Shown here: in pieces, positions 26,925-36,235 of the stretch | How the letters are laid out: each line of letters begins with the position of its first letter | Position numbering within the stretch: position 1 is the first letter of the stretch | Source: Xanthomonas theicola | GTDB taxonomy: Bacteria; Pseudomonadota; Gammaproteobacteria; Xanthomonadales; Xanthomonadaceae | DNA length: 64,000 bases | Direction of reading: 5' to 3' | Assembly: GCF_014236795.1 (NCBI RefSeq) | Contig: NZ_CP049017.1 | Coordinates: 4,661,001 to 4,725,000, forward strand | Made by a program: the position numbers and the translations under genes | Notes under the pieces: model-generated | Seen by the model: the letters and a program-made list of their open reading frames with translations, nothing else | The model's database searches: none | Told to the model about the DNA's origin: nothing

Positions 26925-27719
26925 TCATGCCTGCGCCACGTTGGCCAGGCGCACGAAATCGGCGACCTCCAGCTGCTCGGCGCGCGCGTCCGGGCGCACC
27001 CCGGCCGCCTCGAACTGGGCGGCATCGCAGACCCCGCCCAGCGCATTGCGCAAGGTCTTGCGGCGCTGCCCGAAGGCCGCGCGCACCACGTCGGCGAAGC
27101 GCCGCGGATCGGCGATGCCGATGTCCTGCGGCGCATGCGGCACCAGCCGCACCACCGCCGAATCCACCCTCGGCGGCGGCCGGAACGCGCCCGGCGGCAC
27201 CACGAACAGCGCGGTCACCTCGCAGTACGCCTGCAGCATCACGCTGAGCCGGCCGTAGACCTTGTTGCCCGGCGCGGCGGCCATGCGCTCGACCACTTCC
27301 TTCTGCAGCATGAAGTGCATGTCGGCGATCGCCGCGGCGTGGTCCAGCGCATGGAACAGGATCGGCGAGGAGATGTTGTAGGGCAGGTTGCCGAGCAGGC
27401 GGATCCGGCCGGCGCCGGCCAGTCCGGCGAAGTCCACCGACAGCACGTCGCGGTTGAGGAGGGTGAGTTCGCCGACCCCGGCGGCCGCGGCGGTCAGCGG
27501 CGCGATCAGGTCGCGGTCGAATTCGATCACGGTCAGGCGCCCATGGCGGCGCAGTAGCGGGAAGGTGATCGCGCCCTGGCCGGGGCCGATCTCGACCAGC
27601 AGGTCGCCCGCCTTGGGATTGACCGCGCGCACGATGCTGTCGATGTAGTGGCGGTCGCTGAGGAAGTGCTGGCCGAGCGATTTCTTGGCCGGGGCGTCGA
27701 AGCCGAGGGAGGAAGTCAT
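26925..27719 (-). CDS. rsmA: 16S rRNA (adenine1518/1519-N6)-dimethyltransferase
   Basis: KsgA enzyme, 264 aa; dimethylates two adenines in helix 45 of 16S rRNA during 30S maturation. Motifs: KKSLGQHFLSDRHYIDSIVR, SAM-binding VEIGPGQGAITFPLL, NRDVLSVDF, catalytic NLPYNISSPIL, and the C-terminal RPPPRVDSAVVRL. It is in the conserved block between pdxA and apaG. Complete, with the usual length. Confidence 0.96.
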   Translation of the reverse strand: MTSSLGFDAPAKKSLGQHFLSDRHYIDSIVRAVNPKAGDLLVEIGPGQGAITFPLLRRHGRLTVIEFDRDLIAPLTAAAAGVGELTLLNRDVLSVDFAGLAGAGRIRLLGNLPYNISSPILFHALDHAAAIADMHFMLQKEVVERMAAAPGNKVYGRLSVMLQAYCEVTALFVVPPGAFRPPPRVDSAVVRLVPHAPQDIGIADPRRFADVVRAAFGQRRKTLRNALGGVCDAAQFEAAGVRPDARAEQLEVADFVRLANVAQA

Positions 27720-27776
27720 GCGTGCATCTTATCGGGATGGGGGGCGGGGATGGCTCGAGGCCACCCGGAGCCGCTC

Positions 27777-28754
27777 CTACGGAAGCGACCTGCGCGCGGC
27801 CAACTGCGCGCACAGCGCGACCGCTGCGAACAGGCTGGACGGATCGGCAACGCCGTGTCCGGCCAACTCCAGCGCGGTGCCGTGGTCGACCGCCACCCGC
27901 GGGTAGGGCAGGCCCAGGGTCAGGTTCACCGCCTGCTCGAAGCCGCTGTACTTGAGCACCGGCAGGCCCTGGTCGTGGTACATCGCCAGCACCGCATCGA
28001 CGCCGGCCAGTTTCTGCGGCAGGAACGCGGTGTCGGCCGGCAGCGGACCGCGCAGGCGCATGCCTTCGGCGCGCAATGCGTCGAGCACCGGATGCATGAC
28101 ATCGATCTCCTCGCGCCCGAGATGGCCGTCCTCGCCGGCGTGCGGATTCAGCCCGAGCACCGCGATGGCCGGTGCGGCGATGCCGAACTCGGTGCGCAGC
28201 GCGGCGTGGGTGATGCGCAGGCAGCGTTCCAGCAAGGCGGGGGTGAGCGCATCGGCAACCGCGCGCAGCGGCAGGTGGGTGGTGGCCAGGGCCACGCGCA
28301 CGACGTCGTTGGCCAGCATCATCACCACCTCGCGCCCGGCGTGGCGGGCGAGCAGCTCGGTGGTGCCGGTGTAGGCGATGCCGCCGGCGTTGATCGCGGC
28401 CTTGTGCACCGGGCCGGTGACCAGGCCGGCGAATTCGCCGCGCAGGCAGGCGTCGGCGGCCTGGGTCAGCGCGTCGATCACCGCGGCGGCGTTGGCCGGT
28501 TCGGTGCGGCCGAAGCGGCTGGGTACGCGGTTGTCGACGGGCCGCAGGCGCAGGTCGCCGGGGACCTGGGCGCGGGCGGATTCGGGCAGCAACTGCAGCG
28601 GCAACGCCAGCGCGGCGGCGGCGCCGCGCAGGGTGGCGGGATCGGCGAAGGCCAGCAACCGGCAATCGCGTCGCGGCTGTTGGGCCAGCCGCACGCACAG
28701 TTCCGGGCCGATTCCGGCCGGCTCGCCCGGCACCAGCGCGAGCGAGGGCGGCAC
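27777..28754 (-). CDS. pdxA: 4-hydroxythreonine-4-phosphate dehydrogenase
   Basis: Vitamin B6 biosynthesis enzyme, 325 aa, oxidising 4-phosphohydroxy-L-threonine with NAD. Signatures: ALVPGEPAGIGPELCVRLAQ, the metal-site region TGTTELLARHAG, LNPHAGEDGHLGREEID, GPLPADTAFLP and the MYHDQGLPVLKYSGFEQAVN block with metal-binding His. It starts 3 bp after the surA stop, so it is co-transcribed with surA. A half-copy of the REP motif (GCCGCTCCTAC) is found between this gene and rsmA at about 27770-27780. Confidence 0.95.
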   Translation of the reverse strand: MPPSLALVPGEPAGIGPELCVRLAQQPRRDCRLLAFADPATLRGAAAALALPLQLLPESARAQVPGDLRLRPVDNRVPSRFGRTEPANAAAVIDALTQAADACLRGEFAGLVTGPVHKAAINAGGIAYTGTTELLARHAGREVVMMLANDVVRVALATTHLPLRAVADALTPALLERCLRITHAALRTEFGIAAPAIAVLGLNPHAGEDGHLGREEIDVMHPVLDALRAEGMRLRGPLPADTAFLPQKLAGVDAVLAMYHDQGLPVLKYSGFEQAVNLTLGLPYPRVAVDHGTALELAGHGVADPSSLFAAVALCAQLAARRSLP

Positions 28755-28757
28755 CGC

Positions 28758-30131
28758 TCAGGGCTTGGTGGCGGCCGGCACCGGTGCGGCCGGCGCGGTG
28801 CTGTCCGCGGCCGGCGCGGCGGCATTGTCGGCGCCGACGCGCAGGTTCACATAGGCTTCGCCGCGCATTTCCTGCAGGAAGCGATTGTACTCTTCTTCGA
28901 GCTTGCGGCGGCCGATGGTCTCGCGGACCTGGGCGCGCTGGGTGTCGCTGGTCACGTCGGTCTGGCGCGTGGCCACGCGCTGCACGATGTGCCAGCCGGC
29001 CTCGGTGCGGAACGGCGGCGAGATCTGGCCGTCGTTCAGGCCTTCGATCTGGCGGCCGAAATCCGGGCCGAACGCGTCGGCAGGGAACCAGCCCAGGTCG
29101 CCGCCCTGGCCGCGGCTGTTGGCGTCCTCGGAGGACTCCTTGGCCACCGCCTGGAAGTCGGCGCCGCCGGCGATGCGCGCGCGCAGGGTGTCGATCTTGG
29201 CCTTGGCGGCTGCGTCCGGCTGCGCTTCGTTGATGCGCACCAGGATGTGGCGGGCGTGGTATTCGGTGACTGTCTTCTTTTCCGGGTTGGCCGACGCGTC
29301 GCGGACCTCGACCAGTTTCAGCAGCTGGAAGCCGCTGGGGCCACGCAGCGGGCCGGCGACCTGGCCCGGCTTCATGTCGCGGATCAGCTGCGCGAAGGCG
29401 TTCGGGATCTCGTCCAGGCTGCGCCAGCCGAGGTCGCCGCCTTCCAGCGCGTTGGGGCTGTCGGAATAGCGCACCGCGGCCGCGCTGAAATCGATCTCGC
29501 CCTTGTCGATCAGGCTCTTGACCCCGTCGATCTTGCCCTGGCCGGTCTTGATCTGGTCGGCGGTGGCGCCTTCCGGCAGGCCGACCAGGATGTGCGCCAG
29601 GTGGTACTGGGTGCCGGTGGCGGCCTGCTGCGCCAGCGCCGCGTCCACTTCGCTCTCGCTGACGTTGATGCGGCTCTGCGCGAAGCTCTGGCGCAGGCGC
29701 TGCACGGTGATCTCGTCGCGCACCGAATTGCGGAAATCGTCGAACGACATGCCGTCGGCGGCGAGCTTCTTGCGCAGGCCGTCCACGTCGGCGCCGTTCT
29801 GCTGGGCGATGCTGCCGATGGCCCGGTTCAGCTCGTCGTCGCCGACGCGGATGCCGGTGCTGTTGGCGCGGGCGACCTGCAGCTTGACCAGCACCAGGCG
29901 CTCGAGCACCTGCCGTTGCAGCACGTTGTCCGGCGGCAGCTGCGCTTCGCGGCCGGCATATTGCGCCTTCACGTTGCGAACGGCACGATCCAGCTCGCTC
30001 TGCAGCACGACATCTTCGTCGACGACCGCGGCGATGCGGTCCAGCGGTTGGGTTTGTTGCGCAGCGGCCGGAGCGGATACGCCGACGATCGCCAGGAAGG
30101 CGGCGAGGACAGCAGAAAGGGTATCGGTCAT
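28758..30131 (-). CDS. surA: Periplasmic chaperone and peptidyl-prolyl isomerase SurA
   Basis: Folds outer-membrane proteins in the periplasm; 457 aa. It has a signal peptide (LSAVLAAFLAIVGVSAPAAA), the N-terminal chaperone domain (LDRIAAVVDEDVVLQSELDR, VLQRQVLERLVLVKLQVARA), then two parvulin domains at about 170-275 (YHLAHILVGLPEGA, SPNALEGGDLGWRSLDEIP) and 285-385 (YHARHILVRINEAQ, SRGQGGDLGWFPADAFGPDF). A low-complexity Ala/Pro tail closes it. The ATG overlaps the lptD stop (ATGA), coupling it to its best-known client. Confidence 0.96.
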   Translation of the reverse strand: MTDTLSAVLAAFLAIVGVSAPAAAQQTQPLDRIAAVVDEDVVLQSELDRAVRNVKAQYAGREAQLPPDNVLQRQVLERLVLVKLQVARANSTGIRVGDDELNRAIGSIAQQNGADVDGLRKKLAADGMSFDDFRNSVRDEITVQRLRQSFAQSRINVSESEVDAALAQQAATGTQYHLAHILVGLPEGATADQIKTGQGKIDGVKSLIDKGEIDFSAAAVRYSDSPNALEGGDLGWRSLDEIPNAFAQLIRDMKPGQVAGPLRGPSGFQLLKLVEVRDASANPEKKTVTEYHARHILVRINEAQPDAAAKAKIDTLRARIAGGADFQAVAKESSEDANSRGQGGDLGWFPADAFGPDFGRQIEGLNDGQISPPFRTEAGWHIVQRVATRQTDVTSDTQRAQVRETIGRRKLEEEYNRFLQEMRGEAYVNLRVGADNAAAPAADSTAPAAPVPAATKP

Positions 30132-32527
30132 GGAATCAGGTTCGGATCGTAATCGTCCGGATTGGTCGTGGTGTTGCCGGGCGGGACCAAGTACAGATCG
30201 TCGCGGTTGTAGCCGAGAATAGCACGACGCAAAACGCGATTCGTGTCCTGGCCCAGCGAGGAAAGTCCCTTCAGCACGAACTCGAGCTGGAGCGCGGTGT
30301 CCAGGTCGCCTTCGCGGTTGCGCACGTAGCGCCGCGCCAGCGCGCGCACGCTCAGGCAGCAGCTGTCCCACTGCACGCCGGCGATGACTTCCAGCGGCTT
30401 GTGGTCCGCCAGCGAATAGTAGTGGCGGCCGACCACGCTCCAGGTGGGGTTGATCGGATACAGGAACGACAGGTCGGTCTGCTCCAGCAGATCGCGGCGG
30501 AAGCGGTAGCTCAGGTTGACGATGCCGTCGCCCGGCAACAGGTAGCGGGTGCGGAAGCTGGCCAGGTCCTTGCGCCGGTACTTGGGATCCCACTGGTAGG
30601 TGGTGCCCAGCGTCCAGCGATCGTTGATCATATAGTTGGCGTCGGCGACCCAGGCCGACTTGCCCTGCTCGATGGTGGTGTCGCTGCCCGGCAGGCTGGT
30701 CCTGGAATCGCTGAAGTACAGGATCTGGCCGGCGCTGACCGACAGTTTTTCCCTGCCGTCGTCCTCGCGCAGCAGGCGCGAACTCAGCGCCAGCGTCATC
30801 TGGTTGGCGTCGTTCTGGCGATCTGCGCCGGTATAGCGCGAATCGCGGAACAGCTGGCCCCAGCTGAAGGTGAACTCGCGCGTATCGAAGATCGGCAGGT
30901 CGCTCTGGTTGCGGTACGGCGTGTACAGGTAGAACAGCCGCGGTTCCAGGGTCTGCAGGTAGCGGGTGCCGCGGAACGCGGTGTCGCGGTCGAAGTACAC
31001 GCCGGCATCGACGGTGGTGATGGGCAGGCTGCGCGACGGGGTGGTGCTGCCGTTCAGGGTCGCGGCCAGGTCCTTGTCCAACTGGTAGGCGGTGTAGCGC
31101 CAGGCCAGGGCCGGCCTCAGGAACCAGGCGGCGCCGGCCAGCGGCAGCGCGATGTAGGGCTTGAGGTCCAGGCGCGTGCCGCCGGGCTTCTCTGTGATTA
31201 CGCCGGTGCGCTCGTAGGTGCCGTCTTGCGTTTTGGCATGGATGTCGTCGTGCACGAAGCGCACCGCTTCGGCGTAGATACCGGTTTCGAACAAAGTGCC
31301 GAGCGGCTGGCCCCAATTGAAGAACGCGCGCGGCTGACGGTTGTACGGCAGCGCGTCCTCGGTCAGCGTGTAGTCGGTCAGCTGCCAGCGGTCGGCCATC
31401 ACCCCGCCGGTCCAGGTCTCGCCGGTGCCGTAGACGCCGACCGTGCTCTGCAGGTTGGACACCGAGTTGCCGAGCAGGCGCCTGGAGAAGTCTTCCGTAT
31501 AGCGCTCGTCGCTGACCCAGGCGATGGAGCCGCGCGCCTGCCAGTGCGTCCCCAGGTTGTGATAGCCCTGGTACTCGAACTTGCCGCGGTCCTTGTCGCG
31601 TAGTTTGTCGCTGGGCAGGTACGCGGCCTGGATCTCGCCCTTGCCGCCGTCGTACAGATAGCGGAACTCGCCGCCGAACATGAAGCCGCGGTTGCTCATG
31701 TAGCGCGGATACAGGGTGGCGTCGTAGTTCGGCGCCAGGTTCAGATAGTAGGGCTGCAGGTAGTCGAAGCCGTTGCGCCCGGAAAAGCCGATCGCCGGGA
31801 ACAGGAAGCCGCTGGTGCGGCGATCGTCGATCGGGAACTTGAAGTATGGCGCGTACAGCACCGGCACGTTGCCGATCCTCAGGATCGCGTTGCGCGCGAT
31901 GCCGAAGCCTTCGTCGTTGTCGACGTCGATCTCCGGCGCATTGAGTTCCCACACCCGCTGCGAGGGATCGCATGTGGTGTAGGTGGAGCTGTGCATCTGC
32001 CCCAGCGCGCCCTGCAGGTCGACCGAGTCGGCCTTGCCGTTGCCGCGGCGGTTGATCAGCTGGTAGCGGATATTGCTGATCTTGTGGCTGCCGGTATCCT
32101 GGTTGCCCTCAGCCCGGTCGGCGACCAAGCGGATCGACGCGTCCTGGTAGCGCACGTGGCCCTCGGCGATGTAGTTGCCGGTCTCGGTGTCCACGCGCAG
32201 GCTGTCGGTGCCCATGAACTGATCGCCGCGCTTGAGTGCCACGTTGCCCGTGTAGTTCGGGACGGTCGTGGTGCCCGACAGCTGGTCGCCCTCGATATCG
32301 GTCGGTTGCTGGTCGCGGGTCGCCGCGAGCTTTGGATCGATCCGCGGCGCATCGTCGAACTTGGGCAGCACGTCCGCGGTCGGACACAGGCCCCAGTTGG
32401 GCGGCTTGTCGGCCGCCATCGCCGGCAGGCAGAGGGCGATGCTGAACGGAAGGGGGAGCAGGCGGAGGGCTCGGCGCACGCGCGTCAGGTATCGGGCTAA
32501 AACGACCGCTAGCTTGCCCCATCCCAT
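30128..32527 (-). CDS. lptD: LPS-assembly protein LptD
   Basis: Outer-membrane barrel that with LptE inserts LPS into the outer leaflet; about 799 aa. After the signal peptide (LRLLPLPFSIALCLPAMAAD) comes the OstA/LptA-like domain (LSGTTTVPNYTGNVALKRGD, VRYQDASIRLVADRAEGNQD) and then the large barrel. Cysteines in GLCPTADV near the N-terminus, SSTYTTCDPS and the adjacent WDSCCLSVRA pair near the C-terminus are placed like those forming the disulfides that activate LptD. The start is taken at 32527; a GTG at 32479 directly before the signal peptide is an alternative. Confidence 0.94.
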   Translation of the reverse strand: MGWGKLAVVLARYLTRVRRALRLLPLPFSIALCLPAMAADKPPNWGLCPTADVLPKFDDAPRIDPKLAATRDQQPTDIEGDQLSGTTTVPNYTGNVALKRGDQFMGTDSLRVDTETGNYIAEGHVRYQDASIRLVADRAEGNQDTGSHKISNIRYQLINRRGNGKADSVDLQGALGQMHSSTYTTCDPSQRVWELNAPEIDVDNDEGFGIARNAILRIGNVPVLYAPYFKFPIDDRRTSGFLFPAIGFSGRNGFDYLQPYYLNLAPNYDATLYPRYMSNRGFMFGGEFRYLYDGGKGEIQAAYLPSDKLRDKDRGKFEYQGYHNLGTHWQARGSIAWVSDERYTEDFSRRLLGNSVSNLQSTVGVYGTGETWTGGVMADRWQLTDYTLTEDALPYNRQPRAFFNWGQPLGTLFETGIYAEAVRFVHDDIHAKTQDGTYERTGVITEKPGGTRLDLKPYIALPLAGAAWFLRPALAWRYTAYQLDKDLAATLNGSTTPSRSLPITTVDAGVYFDRDTAFRGTRYLQTLEPRLFYLYTPYRNQSDLPIFDTREFTFSWGQLFRDSRYTGADRQNDANQMTLALSSRLLREDDGREKLSVSAGQILYFSDSRTSLPGSDTTIEQGKSAWVADANYMINDRWTLGTTYQWDPKYRRKDLASFRTRYLLPGDGIVNLSYRFRRDLLEQTDLSFLYPINPTWSVVGRHYYSLADHKPLEVIAGVQWDSCCLSVRALARRYVRNREGDLDTALQLEFVLKGLSSLGQDTNRVLRRAILGYNRDDLYLVPPGNTTTNPDDYDPNLIP

Positions 32528-32594
32528 GCATGGGGGCAATGAAGGCGTGCCCCGGGGCAGCGGGCCGGATTCATCCCCCGCCCCCCGCGCGGGT

Positions 32595-33500
32595 TCAGCG
32601 CAACGCGTCGACGTGGGCGATGCTGCATTCGCGCAGCGCCTGCAGGTCGTAGCCGCCCTCCAGCAACGACACCACCCGGCCCCGCGCATGCCGTTCGGCC
32701 ACTGCGCGCAGTTCCGCGGTGAGCCAGACGAAGTCCTCGGTTTCCAGCATCAGGTCGGCCAGTGGGTCGCGCATGTGCGCATCGAAGCCGGCCGAAATCA
32801 GCAGCAGTTGCGGCTTGAACGCGTTCAGTAGCGGCAGCATCTGGTCGGCCCAGGTGTTGCGGAAGCGGAAGCCGCCGCTGCCCGGCGGCAGCAGCGCGTT
32901 GTGCACGTTGCCGACGCCGCGGTCGTGGACCCCGCCCGAATGCGGGAACAGTCCGGACTGGTGGGTGCTGAGGTAGTGCACGCGCGGGTCGCGCTCGAAG
33001 ATCGCCTGGGTGCCGTTGCCGTGATGCACATCGAAATCGACGATGGCAATGCGTTCCAGTCCGTGCGTGTCGCGGGCATGGGCGGTGGCCACGGCGACGT
33101 TGTTGAACAGGCAGAAGCCCATCGCGGTGGCGGCGGTGGCATGGTGGCCGGGCGGGCGCACCGCGCAGAACGCGGTGTCGGTCTCGCCGCGCATCACCGC
33201 GTCCACCGCGGCCAACCCGGCCCCGGCGGCACGCAGCGCCGCGGCGCGCGAACCCGGCGAGATCGCCGTGTCCACGTCGAGCATGCGCTTGCCGTCGATA
33301 TCGGCCAGGACGTTGTCGATCAACTCGCGTTCGTGGACCCGGGCCAGGTCGCCGCGCTTGGCCAGCGGCGCCTCGCGCCATTCCAGTTCCGGAAAGGCCT
33401 CGCGCAGCGCGGCGGTGATGGACAGCAGCCGCTCCGGCCGCTCCGGATGCGCCGGGCCCGGTTCATGGCCCAGGCAGGCGGGATGGGTGTAGATCAGCAT
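32595..33500 (-). CDS. Histone deacetylase-family protein (acetoin utilisation/AcuC-like)
   Basis: Zinc-dependent deacetylase of the class II HDAC/acetylpolyamine amidohydrolase family, 301 aa. Hallmarks: HPERPERLLSI near the N-terminus, catalytic His pair in VRPPGHHATAATAMGFCLFN, zinc ligands in IVDFDVHHGNGTQAIF, STHQSGLFPHSGGVHDRGVG, and ISAGFDAHMRDPLADLMLE. Tyr of the active site lies in LEGGYDLQAL. Bacterial members act on acetylated small molecules or proteins; the substrate cannot be read here. It is transcribed away from the cobalamin adenosyltransferase gene with a 32-bp gap, in the same direction. Confidence 0.92.
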   Translation of the reverse strand: MLIYTHPACLGHEPGPAHPERPERLLSITAALREAFPELEWREAPLAKRGDLARVHERELIDNVLADIDGKRMLDVDTAISPGSRAAALRAAGAGLAAVDAVMRGETDTAFCAVRPPGHHATAATAMGFCLFNNVAVATAHARDTHGLERIAIVDFDVHHGNGTQAIFERDPRVHYLSTHQSGLFPHSGGVHDRGVGNVHNALLPPGSGGFRFRNTWADQMLPLLNAFKPQLLLISAGFDAHMRDPLADLMLETEDFVWLTAELRAVAERHARGRVVSLLEGGYDLQALRECSIAHVDALR

Positions 33501-33532
33501 GCCCCCCCCGGTCCGCGCGCCGCCGCTGTCGC

Positions 33533-34087
33533 TCAGGCCTGGCGGCGGTCGTGGCGCCACAGCACTTCGCCCTGGCCGTCGGCCCTGGCCAGTACCCGCG
33601 CCAAGACGAACAGCAGGTCGGACAGTCGGTTGAGGTAGCGCACCGCCTGCGGCCGTACCGTGTCCTGGCGCGCCAGCGCCACCGTCTCGCGCTCGGCGCG
33701 GCGCACGATCGTGCGGGCCAAGTGGCAGCGCGCCGCGGCGTCGCCGCCGGCCGGCAGGATGAAGTCCTGCAGCGCCGGCAAGGTGTCGTTGTAGCGGTCC
33801 AGGTGCCGTTCCAGCGCGTCGACGTCGGCGTCGTGGATCGCCGCGTGGCCGGGGATGCACAGCTCGCCGCCGAGGTCGAACAACTGGTGTTGGATCGCGG
33901 TCAGCAGGCTGCGCACGTCGTCGGCGAGCGGGCTGGCCAGGACCACGCCGATCGCCGAGTTGGCCTCGTCGACGGTGCCGTAGGCGGCCACCCGCGCCGA
34001 ATCCTTGCCGACCCGGTTGCCGTCGCCCAGGCCGGTGCTGCCGTCGTCGCCGGTGCGGGTATAGATCTTGGAAAGACGGTTGCCCAT
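33533..34087 (-). CDS. Cob(I)yrinic acid a,c-diamide adenosyltransferase, PduO type
   Basis: Converts cob(I)alamin to adenosylcobalamin using ATP; 184 aa. PduO-type signatures are present: KIYTRTGDDGSTGLGDGNRV, VAAYGTVDEANSAIGV, the ATP-binding RTIVRRAERETVAL and C-terminal VRYLNRLSDLLFVLARVLAR. It starts 18 bp after the end of the upstream membrane-protein gene. Together with that gene it suggests a small cobalamin-related unit; no cobalamin riboswitch was recognised upstream. Confidence 0.94.
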   Translation of the reverse strand: MGNRLSKIYTRTGDDGSTGLGDGNRVGKDSARVAAYGTVDEANSAIGVVLASPLADDVRSLLTAIQHQLFDLGGELCIPGHAAIHDADVDALERHLDRYNDTLPALQDFILPAGGDAAARCHLARTIVRRAERETVALARQDTVRPQAVRYLNRLSDLLFVLARVLARADGQGEVLWRHDRRQA

Positions 34088-34105
34088 CGCCGGCGATGAC
34101 CCGGC

Positions 34106-34690
34106 TCAGTGGCCGACGGGCTGGCCGCGCTGGCCCAGCCGCGCCAGTTGTTCGACGCCCGACTGGATCGCCGCGGCCAGCGCGGTGTACAGCGCCGCGC
34201 TGCCCAGATACGGCGGCAGCCAGTCGCTGTAGTTCCGCCACCAGCCGGCCACGGTCGGGTTCGGCACGCTGCGGCTGATCCAATAGAAGCTGCCCTGCGC
34301 GATCAGGTGGCACACCGCCACCGCGAGCACCAGGCTGGCCGCCGCCAGGCCCAGCGCGCGCCAGTCGGCGCCACGGTAGCGCCGTGCCAGCCAATTGCCG
34401 CCGGACCACAGCGCGAAATAGGCCGGGATCAGGCACCAGTAGGCTGGCGACACGCAATAGTGTTGCCAGAAGCTCAGGCCCTGGCCGCGGATCACCAGGT
34501 AGTCGACCAGCACCGCCAGCGCCATCAGCAGCGGGAACGCCCAGCGGGTCCAGCCGCGCAGGTAGAAGCCGCCGATGAAGAACACCGCCCAGGAGGCGTC
34601 CGGAATCGCGCCGAAGTGGTTGATGCGGGTCGCGGCCAGCAGCGATGCCAGCAGGAGCAGGGCGGGGAGGCGGTGACTGGAGGGCGTCAT
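34106..34690 (-). CDS. Conserved integral membrane protein next to cobalamin adenosyltransferase
   Basis: Hydrophobic protein of 194 aa with about five membrane segments: LPALLLLASLLAATRI, SWAVFFIGGFYL, WAFPLLMALAVLVDYLVI, YWCLIPAYFALWSGGNW, LGLAAASLVLAVAVCHLIAQ. Conserved-looking polar residues in or near membranes include RINHFG, WRNYSDWLPPYLG and several aromatic residues. No known family could be named with confidence. The 18-bp spacing to the adenosyltransferase gene suggests a link with cobalamin, perhaps as an uptake component (inference). Confidence 0.75.
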   Translation of the reverse strand: MTPSSHRLPALLLLASLLAATRINHFGAIPDASWAVFFIGGFYLRGWTRWAFPLLMALAVLVDYLVIRGQGLSFWQHYCVSPAYWCLIPAYFALWSGGNWLARRYRGADWRALGLAAASLVLAVAVCHLIAQGSFYWISRSVPNPTVAGWWRNYSDWLPPYLGSAALYTALAAAIQSGVEQLARLGQRGQPVGH

Positions 34691-35020
34691 GGCGGGCGGG
34701 CACCGGTGCGGAGACCGCCATTCTACTGGAAGCGCGGCGCACGGAAGCGAGACGGCGCGTCCGCGTGCGCCGCGTGCGCCGCGGCGCACGCGTGGCGCGT
34801 CCGCAATACGACAGCAGGGCCCGGTCGACGTCGCTCTCGAGATCGGTCGATGCCAGGGTCAGGCCCAGCCCGGCACCTCTTCCCTGGTCGCCAGCCAGTC
34901 GCCCGGCCATTGCTGGGCGTTCCGCTCGATCATGGACGGATCGGCGCTGGTGCCGGTCCGATGGCGTGGGCGCCGCAGTCCGATCACCGGCGATGCGGGT
35001 GCCGGTCGTATCATGACCGG
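34691..35020. other. Divergent promoter region with a 22-bp perfect palindrome
   Basis: This 330-bp gap separates the minus-strand membrane-protein gene from the plus-strand ubiH. It contains a perfect 22-bp palindrome at 34771-34792 (arms CGCGTGCGCCG) and a 24-codon minus-strand frame ending at 34859 (MIERNAQQWPGDWLATREEV...). Neither can be assigned a role. No riboswitch-like structure was recognised. Confidence 0.4.
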
Positions 35021-36235
35021 ATGAGCAAACCACACGACGTAGTGATCGTCGGCGGCGGCCTGGTCGGCGCCAGCCTGGCCATCGCGCTGGACCGTCTGGC
35101 GGTGGACGTGGGTCTGGTCGAGGCCGCGCCGCCGGGCGCGCTGCCGCCGGTGTTCGACCAGCGCAACCTCAGCTTCGCCGCGGCCACGGTCAACGCGCTC
35201 GGCGCGCTGGGAGTGATGCAGCGGCTGCGTGCGCCGACCGGGCCGATCCGTCGCATCCACGTCAGCCGCGCCGGCGATTTCGGCCGCGTGCCGCTGGCCG
35301 CGGCCGATTACGGGCGCGAGGCGTTCGGGCAGGTGGTGGTGGCGCGCGACTTCGGCGAGGCGCTGGAGACGCGGCTGGCCGAGGCGGCCCACGTGCGCCG
35401 TTACCGGCCGGCGCAGTTCCTGGCGCTGGACGCCGGCGACGCTCCGTCGCTGCGACATCTGCGCATCGTCCAGGACGGCGCCGCCCAGGTGCTGCAGGCG
35501 CGCCTGCTGGTCGGCGCCGACGGCAGCGCCAGCGTGGTGCGCGGCGCGCTGGGCATCGACGCGGGCCGCCACGATTTCCGCCAGACCCTGTTCGTGGCGC
35601 AGGTGCGCGGCAGCCGCCAGCCCGACGGGACCGCCTACGAGCGTTTCCGCGACGACGGCCCGACCGCGCTGCTGCCGCGCGGCGACCGCCACTACGGCGC
35701 GGTCCACGCGGTCGCCGCCGAGCAGGCCGAGGCGGTGGCCGCGCTCGACGAGGCCGCCTGGCTGCAGCGCCTGCAGGACGCGCTGGGCTGGCGCGTCGGC
35801 CGCCTGCTGGGCAGCGGCGAGCGCAGCGCCTACCCGATCGTGCAGGTGCTGGCCGAGCGCCTGACCGATGCGCGCGCGGTGCTGCTCGGCAACGCCGCGC
35901 AGACCCTGCATCCGCTCGGCGCGCAAGGCTTCAACCTGGGCCTGCGCGATGCGCTGACCCTGGCCGAGCTGATCGAGCGCGACCGCGCCGATCCGGGCGC
36001 GCCGGCGCTGCTGCAGCAGTACGTGCAGCGTCGCGAGCAGGACCGCCAGCGCACCGTCGCCTTCTCCGGCGGGCTGGCGCGGCTGACCGCCAATCCGGCG
36101 CCGCTGCTGCGCCCGCTGCGCAGCCTGGGCCTGCTGGCGGCGGCGCAGGCCGCGCCGCTGCAGTCGTTCCTGGTCGGCGGCGCGATGGGCTTCCGCGGCG
36201 AAGTACCGCAACTGTGCCGGGAGGGGAGGCCATGA
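35021..36235 (+). CDS. ubiH: Ubiquinone-biosynthesis FAD monooxygenase, UbiH-type
   Basis: Flavin monooxygenase of 404 aa that hydroxylates the aromatic ring in ubiquinone synthesis, at the cytoplasmic face of the membrane. Motifs: GXGXXG-type VIVGGGLVGASLAIAL at the N-terminus, ARLLVGADGSASVVRGALG, and the second FAD block ARAVLLGNAAQTLHPLGAQG followed by FNLGLRDALTLAELI. The ATG at 35021 follows GACCGG. Its stop overlaps the start of the next monooxygenase gene (ATGA). The two resemble the E. coli ubiH-ubiI pair. Confidence 0.9.
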   Translation: MSKPHDVVIVGGGLVGASLAIALDRLAVDVGLVEAAPPGALPPVFDQRNLSFAAATVNALGALGVMQRLRAPTGPIRRIHVSRAGDFGRVPLAAADYGREAFGQVVVARDFGEALETRLAEAAHVRRYRPAQFLALDAGDAPSLRHLRIVQDGAAQVLQARLLVGADGSASVVRGALGIDAGRHDFRQTLFVAQVRGSRQPDGTAYERFRDDGPTALLPRGDRHYGAVHAVAAEQAEAVAALDEAAWLQRLQDALGWRVGRLLGSGERSAYPIVQVLAERLTDARAVLLGNAAQTLHPLGAQGFNLGLRDALTLAELIERDRADPGAPALLQQYVQRREQDRQRTVAFSGGLARLTANPAPLLRPLRSLGLLAAAQAAPLQSFLVGGAMGFRGEVPQLCREGRP

